Source: Pontibacter burrus (GTDB lineage Bacteria > Bacteroidota > Bacteroidia > Cytophagales > Hymenobacteraceae). From it: DNA of 64,000 nt. The position numbers and the translations under genes were made by a program. Positions 51,004 through 60,000 of this stretch are shown piece by piece (position 1 is the stretch's first letter; each line of letters opens with the position of its first letter). The DNA lies in the NCBI RefSeq assembly GCF_010686685.1, contig NZ_JAAGWD010000004.1, positions 62,001-126,000 of the forward strand. Direction: 5' to 3'. The notes below the pieces were generated by a model. It did not search any database. It was not told where the DNA came from and saw nothing but the letters and a program-made list of their open reading frames with translations.

Positions 51004-52407
51004 ATGTTACTTAAAACCAGACTCCGCCACTGGCTGTTTGCTGCGGCTACTTTAGCTGCAATGCCAGCGCTGGCTCAGCAGCAGAAACAGTCACCCGACG
51101 ATGCCGCTGTTATCAAACAGTTTTACGACAATGCCCTTACCAGCTACAAAAGCTACAACGACCTGCGCTACCTTACCAAGAACATAGGCGCACGTTTAAG
51201 CGGCTCTCCGCAGGCAGCTGCTGCCGTGGAGTGGGGCAAGCAGGTAATGGACCAGATGGGCCTGGACCGGGTGTACCTGCAGGAAGTGATGGTGCCATAC
51301 TGGGTGCGCGGAGATAAAGAAATTGGCAGAATTAACTCTGGCGTTACCGGAACTATAGAAACCAATATTCTCGCCCTTGGTGGCTCGGTAAGCACCGGTG
51401 ATCAGGGTATTAGTGCGCCAGTAGTAGAAGTACAAAACTTTGAGGAGCTCGAGAAGCTTGGCAAAAAGAAAGTACAGGGCAAGATCGTATTCTTTAACCG
51501 CCCTTTCGATAATACGCACGTGCATACCATGGCTGCCTATGGCGGCGCGGTAGACCAGCGTGGCGGCGGACCGGTTGCAGCTGCAAAACTGGGAGCGGTA
51601 GGTGTACTGGTTCGTTCTATGGCCAACGAGCTGCAGGATGTAGCTCATACAGGCGGAACACGCTATCAGGATGGCGTTACCAAAATTCCGGCAGCAGCCA
51701 TCAGCACCCGCGATGCCGAAAGACTAAGTGCCCTGCTGAAGACAGATCCAAACCTGAAATTCTACATGCGCATGACTCCGCAAACACTGCCGGATGTGCT
51801 GTCTTATAACGTGATCGGGGAAATAAAAGGAACCGAGAAACCTGATGAGATTATAGTTGTAGGTGGTCACCTGGATTCGTGGGATGTGGGCGAAGGCGCG
51901 CATGACGACGGAACAGGCATAGTGCAGTCGATGGAAGTGTTGCGCCTGTTTAAAGAATTGGGTATAAAGCCGAAGCGAACCATACGTGCCGTGCTGTTCA
52001 TGAACGAAGAGAATGGCCTGCGCGGTGGCCGTAAGTATGCCGAAGAAGCCAAAGCAAAAGGCGAGATCCACGTTGCAGCAATTGAATCGGATGCAGGTGG
52101 CTTTACACCGCGTGGTTTCGGAATTGATGGCAACGACGGTCAGTACGCAAAAGTATTAACCTGGAAACCACTGCTGGAACCATATGGCTTGCATGACTTA
52201 ACACGTGGCGGCGGCGGTGCCGATATTGGCCCATTAAAAGGACAGGGAACAGTAGCTTTGATCGGTTTTAAACCAGATTCGCAGCGCTATTTCGATTACC
52301 ACCACACCGAGATTGACACGTTTGAAACCGTAAACCGCCGTGAAATGCAATTAGGAGCTGCTTCTATGGCATCGCTGGTGTACCTGATCTCGCAGTACGG
52401 CCTATAG
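51004..52407 (+). CDS. M28-family aminopeptidase with PA domain, secreted
   Basis: The 467-residue enzyme has a signal peptide (near MPALAQ, residue 25). A PA insert (about 125-230; VVEVQNFEELEKLGKKKVQG, AAKLGAVGVLV) precedes the M28 core with GGHLDSWDVGEGAHDDGTG (first zinc ligands), MNEENGLRGG (catalytic Glu), ESDAGG and YHHTEIDTFE (last zinc ligand His). It removes N-terminal residues from peptides outside the cytosol. Three peptidase-type genes in a row (DUF1028, S41, M28) suggest peptide scavenging or envelope turnover, but each has its own spacing. Confidence 0.92.
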   Translation: MLLKTRLRHWLFAAATLAAMPALAQQQKQSPDDAAVIKQFYDNALTSYKSYNDLRYLTKNIGARLSGSPQAAAAVEWGKQVMDQMGLDRVYLQEVMVPYWVRGDKEIGRINSGVTGTIETNILALGGSVSTGDQGISAPVVEVQNFEELEKLGKKKVQGKIVFFNRPFDNTHVHTMAAYGGAVDQRGGGPVAAAKLGAVGVLVRSMANELQDVAHTGGTRYQDGVTKIPAAAISTRDAERLSALLKTDPNLKFYMRMTPQTLPDVLSYNVIGEIKGTEKPDEIIVVGGHLDSWDVGEGAHDDGTGIVQSMEVLRLFKELGIKPKRTIRAVLFMNEENGLRGGRKYAEEAKAKGEIHVAAIESDAGGFTPRGFGIDGNDGQYAKVLTWKPLLEPYGLHDLTRGGGGADIGPLKGQGTVALIGFKPDSQRYFDYHHTEIDTFETVNRREMQLGAASMASLVYLISQYGL

Positions 52408-52903
52408 TTTTGTAAATCTGAAGACTTGGAGAAGAGAAACTGATCTCCAAACTATAGCACTAAAATAAAGCGCCTGCTCTGGTTATCCGGGGTAGGCTTT
52501 TTATTTTTTAAGATTGTTCGAAGTTATAATTACCAGTAGTTTCTTCTTTGTCATCCTGAAAGGATCTTGTGGGCGTATAGCTAAGGCTTATGATATAGTC
52601 TATAGTTGCTGATACACGGTTGCTGGCGCTAGCGTCCTCGCTCGTAACGAACTATAGTTGGGCCTCTGCCCTAGTCGGATTATAAATCCACCTTTATAAG
52701 CAAGTCACGTATCACAGTTTCGCGCCAGCATAGGACTATAGTTCAAGTATAATTCTATAGTTGCAGCTATAGTTTGTTTTGCTTTTACAAAGCAGAGCCA
52801 GTTGCAGACTGGCTGCCATGCACCGCCACAAGTTACGCAAAAGCTAAACTTGCGGCATGTTTCCTGCTAATCCCAATAATCTCCTTAATCACCGGACTTC
52901 AAA
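52408..52903. other. gene-free repeat mosaic between M28 and queA
   Basis: It holds an imperfect terminator stem for the M28 gene (about 52468-52512), the segment TCATCCTGAAAGGATCTTG (52552-52570; related to 28373-28402), the CGAGCG element (52620-52648), six CTATAG palindromes (52600-52770 and near), and AATAATCTCCTTAATCACCG near 52875, related to 55950. A small frame at 52774-52998 lies across repeat DNA and antisense to queA and is not a gene. Confidence 0.75.
52620..52648. repeat. copy of the G+C-rich CGAGCG dispersed element
   Basis: TTGCTGGCGCTAGCGTCC then TCGCTCGTAAC matches the reverse complement of 28531-28557 and part of 5386-5418. A full AACTATAGTT palindrome follows immediately. 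Confidence 0.65.
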
Positions 52904-54121
52904 CTATGGCAGTAGCAGCGAACTATCGCCGTAGCTCAGAAATCTATAGTTGTTTTGCAGGGCATGCTGGTAAACGGTTCTCCAGTTCTCGCCAATAAGT
53001 GCAGATACTAGCAGCAAAAGTGTGCTTTCCGGCTGATGGAAATTGGTAACTAACCCTTTGCAGATACGGAAACTATAGCCCGGCGCAATCATGATCTGGG
53101 TGCTGGCATGCAGGTGGTCGGTGTTATAGTTTGCCATGTAGTTCAGCAGAGCAGTTAAAGCTATAGTTGCTGATGGCAAGTTTGTCGTTTCATAAGCAAA
53201 CCATTGGCTTATGTGAAGTTGCTCTTTGGGTAGTTCGGGTTGCTGCAAAACCTTTACCCCCAGCCAGTACAGGCTTTCCAGGGACCGCATGCTGGTAGTG
53301 CCAACCGGAATCACAGGCTTATTTTGTTCCACCTGAGGCAGCAGTTGAGCTATAAAATCTCTGGTCAGGTAAAGTTGCTCGGCATGCATTTCGTGCGCTT
53401 CCATTACCTCGGCTTTTACCGGCTTAAATGTGCCAGCGCCCACGTGAAGCGTAAGATAGGCGGTAGAGATGTCATTCGCCTTCAGTTGCTCTATTACCCT
53501 GTCAGTAAAGTGCAGGCCGGCAGTTGGGGCAGCTACAGCGCCTTCCTGGTTGGCATAGATGGTCTGGTAACGGATGCGGTCGTCGGGGCTAAGGTCGCGG
53601 TTGAGGTAAGGCGGAAGCGGCAATCTACCACAGCGCTCCAGTACTTCGGCAAATGTTAAACTGGCAGGCTCCCAGGTAAAGTTTATAAGAAAGTGCCCTT
53701 CCTGCTGTGCTTCGCGCTCTGCAGTTATAGTGCCGCCCTCAAAGTGCAGGTATAGTTTGCCACCTTTCCAGCGTTTGTTGTTGCCAACCAGGCATTTCCA
53801 GGTGCAGTGGCCGGTTTGCTGCATGGCCAGCTGCACTTCGGTATGCGGTTTTACAGGCTCCAGGCAAAAAATCTCGATCACCCCGCCAGTCTCTTTCTGG
53901 AAAAGCAAGCGTGCCTGCACTACTTTGGTATCATTAAACACCAGCAGCGAGTTGGCAGGTAAGAGTTGTGGTAGGTCCGTAAAAGTATGGTCGGCTATAG
54001 TTCCGTTTTTATAATACAGCAGCTTGGACTGATCGCGTTCGGGCAGCGGAAATTTAGCGATTCGTTCGTCTGGCAGCTCATACACAAAATCTTTTATGGC
54101 CAGCTTTTTAGGATCAGACAT
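52904..54121 (-). CDS. queA: S-adenosylmethionine:tRNA ribosyltransferase-isomerase
   Basis: QueA (405 residues) transfers the ribosyl of SAM to preQ1 in tRNA, the step before queuosine. Signatures are FVYELPDERIAKFPLPERD, LPANSLLVFNDTKVVQARL, GAVAAPTAGLHFT, YLTLHVGAGTFKPVKAEV and HQPESTLLLLVSALIG. The chain is longer than E. coli QueA, with extra sequence mostly in the insert region. It is cytosolic. No other queuosine genes are adjacent. Leftward genes at 54211-55172 precede it with about 90 bases of low-complexity GAGTTAAGAG-type sequence between. Confidence 0.94.
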   Translation of the reverse strand: MSDPKKLAIKDFVYELPDERIAKFPLPERDQSKLLYYKNGTIADHTFTDLPQLLPANSLLVFNDTKVVQARLLFQKETGGVIEIFCLEPVKPHTEVQLAMQQTGHCTWKCLVGNNKRWKGGKLYLHFEGGTITAEREAQQEGHFLINFTWEPASLTFAEVLERCGRLPLPPYLNRDLSPDDRIRYQTIYANQEGAVAAPTAGLHFTDRVIEQLKANDISTAYLTLHVGAGTFKPVKAEVMEAHEMHAEQLYLTRDFIAQLLPQVEQNKPVIPVGTTSMRSLESLYWLGVKVLQQPELPKEQLHISQWFAYETTNLPSATIALTALLNYMANYNTDHLHASTQIMIAPGYSFRICKGLVTNFHQPESTLLLLVSALIGENWRTVYQHALQNNYRFLSYGDSSLLLP

Positions 54122-54210
54122 GTAGTTAGTTGAGAGTTATTTTATAGTTAAGAGTTTAGAGTTATGAGTTAAGAGTTGTATGCGATGATGCTCAAATAAC
54201 TTTCAACTTT

Positions 54211-54615
54211 TCACTTTTGCTCGGTTTCTTCTTCCAGGTCGTTCAGTTCAAGAGTAAGCGCATTTACCGAGATCTGTATTTCGCGGAGTGCCAGTGCAAG
54301 TGAGCCCATTAGTAGCAACAGGCTAAGCCCGAAAACATACTTACCTGCCACTTCATAGCCTGCAAATAAAATAAACATACAAAGCACGCAGCCAAACATA
54401 CTGGAAATGCCTAATGCCTGCATGTTCCGGATCAGGATAAGCCGGATACGAAGGTTTTCTATCTGGCCGTAAATCAGGCGGTTCTGGGTTGTGGCATACC
54501 TGGCTTTAAGGCTTCGGATCAGGTTGGCAAGTGCCATAAAACGGTTGGTATAAGCCAGCAATAGCAACGAAATTGCCGGAAACAAGAGCGCAGGAGTGGT
54601 TAAAGTAATCTGCAT
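54211..54615 (-). CDS. DUF2721 family membrane protein
   Basis: A protein of 134 residues with the DUF2721 signature: TPALLFPAISLLLLAYTNRF then MALANLIRSL, followed by a helical linker and two membrane helices (SSMFGCVLCMFILFAGY, YVFGLSLLLLMGSLALAL), and an acidic coiled tail (ALTLELNDLEEE). Family function is unknown. It follows the 54636-55172 gene on the same strand (21-base gap) and is probably co-transcribed. Confidence 0.86.
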   Translation of the reverse strand: MQITLTTPALLFPAISLLLLAYTNRFMALANLIRSLKARYATTQNRLIYGQIENLRIRLILIRNMQALGISSMFGCVLCMFILFAGYEVAGKYVFGLSLLLLMGSLALALREIQISVNALTLELNDLEEETEQK

Positions 54616-54635
54616 TCGGGTAACTATAGTTGGCG

Positions 54636-55172
54636 CTACTGTATACTTTTCAGGAAGTCTTCGTCCAGCGGTTCATCGTCATCGTCCTGTTGGGCGTGGT
54701 GCTCAAAGTCGATCATTGTCAGTAACTGTAGTCCCTCAATCATCAGTTCGTCAAGTTCTTCTCTCGAACCGGCATCCAGGGTGGCTTCGAACAAGGCCAA
54801 TACCTGTTGGCGGTCTTCGTTCACGAATATCTCGTGGTACAGGTTGTCAAACACCGCGATCTTTTTCTGCACAATTTTGTCAATCTCCTTTGAGCTTTTT
54901 GCATTTATTGCTTCCTGTAAAATCTGCAGTGCCTCCACGCTCGTCTCGTTATCCGACAGGCGGGTATAGGCTTTTACAAAAGCAATGGCCATGCCCAGGC
55001 GCACACGCTCAAACCTGAAGTTCAGTTCTTCGGTCGTTTTGTTTGTTTTAATGTAGCTGCGGTATGCTTCTTCAAACTGTTTATAAACGGTGGCAGCTCC
55101 TTCTTCAAACACCTGCGGGTTTTCAGCATCGTAAGCCGTCTCTAGAAGTAACTGTAGGTTTCTGGCGCTCAT
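54636..55172 (-). CDS. hypothetical cytosolic helical protein
   Basis: I start at ATG 55172, giving 178 residues (MSARNLQLLLETAYDAENP); the open frame continues to 55232 but the extra 20 codons look like a leader. The protein is almost wholly helical with charged repeats (YKQFEEAYRSYIKTNKTTEE, EALQILQEAINAKSSKEID) and an acidic tail (DDDDEPLDEDF). No family recognised. No signal peptide, so cytosolic. It is first in a leftward run with the DUF2721 gene. Confidence 0.72.
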   Translation of the reverse strand: MSARNLQLLLETAYDAENPQVFEEGAATVYKQFEEAYRSYIKTNKTTEELNFRFERVRLGMAIAFVKAYTRLSDNETSVEALQILQEAINAKSSKEIDKIVQKKIAVFDNLYHEIFVNEDRQQVLALFEATLDAGSREELDELMIEGLQLLTMIDFEHHAQQDDDDEPLDEDFLKSIQ

Positions 55173-56000
55173 GGTTGTAGAGTTTATAGTTTGCAAAGGT
55201 AATGGTTTCCCCTTAATTCGCTGTTGCAGCAATGTCTGTTCTTTTCTTTCTGATGTTCAGATGATTTGGTTACAAGTAGGGGGAGGTTATAAAGTAAGAG
55301 TTTAGACTCTATAGGCTACCGTTCTGTAGTTCCTGTTTTGTCATGTCGAGCGTTAGTCGAGATATCTTATTTGTCCTGCCTATTGTCATTTCGAGTAAAG
55401 CGAGAAATCTATCTCAACTTATAGTTGCTAAACAGCCGTCGTTCTATAGCTAACTATAGTTGACAACTCGACACAAGCAGTTCGTTCTATAGTTTCCTCT
55501 TATCCTGGGAGCTTTACTCACCGACTGTGCTATAGTTTGCTTTGGTGCGCTCACGGAAACTCTCGAGGCGCTCAACCCAAAGACTGAAATCCTTCGATAG
55601 CTATAGTTCTTATGGTTGGAATGGCTATAGTTCTGTCGCCTTTCCGTGGTGGTAGTTCCTTGTGTCAGGCTGCGCCTGCCTACCGTGGTCTGTAACTATA
55701 GAACTTGGCTAGTGAAGTAGTAACGGCAGAAATTTCCCCTCTTGGGAGGGGTAGGGGTGGGTTAAAAGAGAAACTATGAAACTATAACTATAGCAGTAGC
55801 ACATAAACGCCCTCTGCTGTTTTTAGGAGAGGGCTGGGGTGAGGTAAAAATTCCCCGCCTTAGAGAAGGAGGGGTTAGGGGTGGTTGGAATAACGCCAAC
55901 TATAGAACTATAGCCACAAGTACACCAATATCCTAATCCCACAAAACCTGATTCAAACATTCTCCTCAATCACCGGGCCATCCAGCAACACCTGAAAAAT
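55173..56000. other. gene-free repeat mosaic upstream of the 54636 gene
   Basis: It holds the repeat TGTCGAGCGTTAGTCGAGAT (55344-55364) and CATTTCGAGTAAAGCGAGAA (55387-55406), which occur in the opposite order near 9873-9945, the composite repeat copy B (55463-55763), two CCCC/GGGG mini-elements (near 55815-55840 and 55850-55890) and 11 CTATAG palindromes. No gene is supported. Confidence 0.8.
55463..55763 (-). repeat. composite dispersed repeat, copy B (inverted relative to copy A)
   Basis: The reverse complement aligns by eye with 9493-9846 over its full length. It lacks the G+C-rich insertion of about 80 bases seen in copy A; here GCGCCT is followed within nine bases by CCGTGAGCGCACCAAAGC. 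Confidence 0.8.
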
Positions 56001-56034
56001 AAAATCCCGGCAGAAAGAAACTGCCGGGATTTTG
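56001..56034 (-). terminator. terminator after the SprF/PorP gene
   Basis: AAAATCCCGGCAG (56001-56013) pairs perfectly with CTGCCGGGATTTT (56021-56033). It closes the leftward giant adhesin-SprF unit. Confidence 0.9.
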
Positions 56035-56058
56035 AGCTAAACTGATCTATAACTATGT

Positions 56059-57063
56059 CTACCAAACCCATTGCGGGCAAAGTACTCTGGCAGCGTTGTT
56101 GAGTTTGATGCCTACTACTACTTCGTGGCTACCAGCTGTTACGCGGCTCATGCTGGATGTGGCAATCTCATAAGAATAACCCACATCAAACAGATAGCTC
56201 AGGTTAACACCGGCCATAACCGCCCAGGCATCGTTGTGCCGGTACGACATACCACCCCACACATATTGGGCATACAGCGCCCGCACGTTCAGGTCAACGG
56301 CTGGTGTGGCTGAGTCTGTCATCTTCACCATAACCGAAGGAATTACGGCAAGGTCGTTTGTTGTCTGGAAACGGAAGCCAGCCGTGGCGTAGAAGTGTGG
56401 CTGCAGCATCATAGATGGCTCGTCGGTAGATACGATCTCCTGTTTGCTTTTAAGGAGTTGCATCCCGGATAAGCCAACATAAAAATCAGGGCTGTATAAC
56501 CATAATCCTACACCAACATCAATCTTGCTCGCCGTAAGGTTACCACCCACCAGGTACGGATCGCTGGGGTCCAGCACCTGGGCACGGTCTACGTCCACGT
56601 TATACTGGGTAAAACCGCCTGAAAGGCCGCTTGCCAGTGTAAGGTAGCGCGTAATAGGTTGGTGGTAGGAATACGTCCCGTTTATAGTGGATGTACGAAG
56701 CAATCCGGCCTTATCTACCTGCACAACGGCGCCAACACCATGGTGCGGCACCGACTTTTTATAACTGTTTGCACTCGAGAATCCTGACCGGGTAGTTTTC
56801 CGGGCCTTCGGAGATGTTCTGCCACTGGCAGGGTTTCCGATCGAACCATGGATGGTAAAATAATAGGTTTCAGGTGCACCCTCTATGCCGGCCCACTGGC
56901 CCCGGTAGCTTGTGCGCAGGTCTGCATAACTTTCGATGCCGCCCACTGCAGGGTTTGTAAGAAAATTGTTCAGCGCGTACTGCGTGTATTGCGGACGCTG
57001 CTGTGCCAGTGTGGTGCCTGCTGCGGCAACCAGTGCCACTACTATAGTTAAAATACGTTTCAT
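56059..57063 (-). CDS. PorP/SprF family T9SS-associated outer-membrane protein
   Basis: The protein of about 334 residues has a signal peptide (MKRILTIVVALVAAAGTTLAQ) when started at ATG 57063; an ATG at 57072 overlapping the upstream stop (TAATG) would add three residues. The signature is RPQYTQYALNNFLTNPAVGG, then SYRGQWAGIEGAPETYYFTIH, a pattern of the PorP/SprF family. Such proteins help secrete or anchor the giant partner encoded just upstream and are strictly paired with type B sorting cargo. Barrel-like strands continue to the end (VVVGIKLN). Confidence 0.92.
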   Translation of the reverse strand: MKRILTIVVALVAAAGTTLAQQRPQYTQYALNNFLTNPAVGGIESYADLRTSYRGQWAGIEGAPETYYFTIHGSIGNPASGRTSPKARKTTRSGFSSANSYKKSVPHHGVGAVVQVDKAGLLRTSTINGTYSYHQPITRYLTLASGLSGGFTQYNVDVDRAQVLDPSDPYLVGGNLTASKIDVGVGLWLYSPDFYVGLSGMQLLKSKQEIVSTDEPSMMLQPHFYATAGFRFQTTNDLAVIPSVMVKMTDSATPAVDLNVRALYAQYVWGGMSYRHNDAWAVMAGVNLSYLFDVGYSYEIATSSMSRVTAGSHEVVVGIKLNNAARVLCPQWVW

Positions 57064-57071
57064 AGCCGGCA

Positions 57072-60000
57072 TTACTTAATAATAGTTATACTTCCTGAAA
57101 TTGGTGCTTCGTCTTTCGACAGATAAATGATGTAATAGTAGGCGCCGAGCGGCATTTGCTTGCCATTGTGTGTCCCGTTCCATGGCTCACTGTAGCCTTT
57201 GCTTTCGAAAATCTTTTCTCCCCAGCGGGTATAGATCTCCACTCTGCAATCAGGGTACTTATCCAGGTTCTCCACATGGAACACATCGTTAATGCCGTCG
57301 CCGTTTGGCGTCATGGCATTCATCGGGATGATAGCCGGAACAACGGTTACTGTTACTGAGGCGGTAGCTGTACAGCCTTCTGCAGTTGTGATCGTTACCG
57401 TGTAGGTCGTGGTCTTTTCAGGATTGGCCAGCGGTGTCGGGCTGGTTGGGGCAGTTAATCCAGTAGCCGGCGACCAACTATAGGTTGCTCCTCCCGATGC
57501 TGTCAGTTTGGTTGAGCGTCCTTCCCGTATCGTTACATCGGCACTAACATAAGCCTGCGGCTCCACAACCGTTACTCTTACCTCCTGGCGGGTGGCACTT
57601 TCGCAGCCGTTGCTGTTTACAGCCTGTACCCAGTAAGAAGTAGTGCTGTAAGGCGTGGCTCTGTACATGGTTCCTTCGCCTAAGTAAGTACCGCCTTTCG
57701 GAGCATCGTACCATTCCAGTTTAGTGCCTGGCAGTATGCCGTTTGCCTGTAATATGGCGGTTGCACCAGGGCAGATTGAAACAGAAGCTATAGTTGGCAG
57801 AGTTGGCCGCGGTACTACATCCATCTTCACAGCATTGCTGATGTGATCGGCGCAAGGGCCTGATGAGCGTACCACGCGTCTGTACCAAACTGTTCTGGTT
57901 GCAGCTTCAGTAGGTGCATAATGCTGGCCGGTTGCACCGGTTATGTTTATGAAGTTACCACCGTCAAAGCTCTGCTGCCACTGGTAAGTGTAAGGCTGGC
58001 CCGACTCAAAAGCTACCGAACCGGTTAGGGCTGCCGGCACATTGCCGCTACAGATCACCTGCGGGTTGCTGATGGTGTTGTCGGTGATCAGTTGGTTTAC
58101 AGTGATCGTTACTGCACGACGGTTGCTGCTGGCACAGGCAATGCCTTTGTCTGCATCTACCGTGTTAACTGCCTCAACATAATAAGTTGTAGTTGTGTGC
58201 AGTGGCTGCGTGGCAAAGGTAACGCCCGAGGCAATGGCAGTTCCGCCTGATGCGGTGTAATACCAGCGGTAGCTCAAGGCACTTGTCGGGTTGTTGATAC
58301 GCAGGGTAACGGCTGAGCCCGCGCAGACTGTAACATTATCTGCCTGCGGCATGGCCGGCAACTGAGACACCGTAATTCTGACTGCGTTGCTTATGCTTTC
58401 GCCGCACGGGCCGGCCACGTTCACGCGTCTTCTGTACCAGGTATCCTGCGTAAGCGTTCCCGGGGTATAGTTCTGGGCATAGGCACCAACTATACTCACA
58501 AAGTTAACTCCGTCGGTAGACTGCTCCCACTGGTAATAAGGGGTGGCAAGTCCGGTGCCGGCCGGCTGTGAGCCCTGCAGTAACGATGGCGCACTTCCGC
58601 TGCAGATCGTCTGTGTTCCGCTTACCGTGTTATTTGTAATGGCAGATGTTACTGTTACCGTAACTGCTTCTGCCGGTCCGGCGCAATAAGCGGTAGTGCC
58701 AGGAATCGCTCTGTAAGCCGTTACATAGAAAGTCGCGTTAGATGATAGCGGTACTGTTGTATAGTTTGTGCCTACACCTACCATAGTGCCATTTGCGTCG
58801 GTCCAGCGGTATTCCAGTTCCGGGTCAGGGGCGACAACAGAAAGTGTAGCCGGGCTGCCAGTACAGATCGTGGCATCATTCGCCACAGGAGTGCTTGGTT
58901 TGCCTACCACCTGTACATTGGCCTGAACCCTGGCGGCACTCGTGCAGCCTGCCGTGTTCACAGCTTCTACATAGTAAGATCTGCTGGAGTAGAGTGCTGT
59001 TTCCGAAGTGAACGAGATTCCTGTTCCGATCACCTCTGTACCGGCTACATCGTTGTACCACTTATAGGTCAGGGCAGGGTCAGGGTTTGCTACGAACAGG
59101 GTAACCTTTTCGCCGGAGCAGATAGAAGCCCCAGCAACTGTAGGCGTAGCCGGCAGTGGTGCAACACTAACCACAACAGCTTTACGGGCAGGGCTTACAC
59201 AGCCTGCAGCTGTAACTGCTTCCACGTAATAAGTAGTGCTTTCTGTTAAGCCTGCTATGACAAAGTTATTGCCTGTGGCCAGTAAATCGCCTGCCTTATT
59301 ATACCATCTGTGGCTGATTGTCAGGTCGGTTTGTGTTACGCTAAGAGTTACCGTTTGGCCAGCACAGATAGCCTTGTTTGCGGCTACAGGCGTGGCTGGC
59401 AATAGGGCCACCGTTACATTAACAGGTGTTCTGCTACTTACACAGTCGGAGCTGTTAATTGCCTCTACATAGTAGGTTTTGTTAGAGGTAAGGGCTCCTG
59501 TTTCGTAAGAAGTACCGGTATGGATGGCTACACCACCTGTTGCAACGGTATACCACTTGTACTTAAATGCTGCATTTGCCTGGTTTACTATTAGAGTTGT
59601 CTCGCTTCCTGCACAGATAATCGCATTGCTTAAGTCAGGTGCTGTCGGCAAGGCCTGTACACTAACCGTTACCGCTTTGCGTGGGCTGGCGCATGCCTGG
59701 GCTGATGTGGTATAAGCTTCAACATAGTAAACCGTATTTTGCGTGAGGTTTGGTGTCTGGTAAGAGGAGTTATTGCCAACCAGATTACCATCCTTGTCAA
59801 ACCATCTGTAGTTCAGGTTCACATCCGGGTTTGTAACCGATAAAGTGGTACGCTCGCCTGAACAGATCACACTGTTTTCGGCCTGAGGTGTTGCCGGCAG
59901 CGGTGTAACAAACACTGTTACCGCTTTGCGAGGGCTAACGCAGCCACCTGCATTTACTGCCTCAACATAATAAGTGGTTTCTGCTGTTAAGCCATCTACA

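Noticed and set aside
52774-52998. 74-codon frame at the right of the M28-queA gap
   Set aside because: Half lies antisense to queA and half in repeat DNA; no start context or family match.
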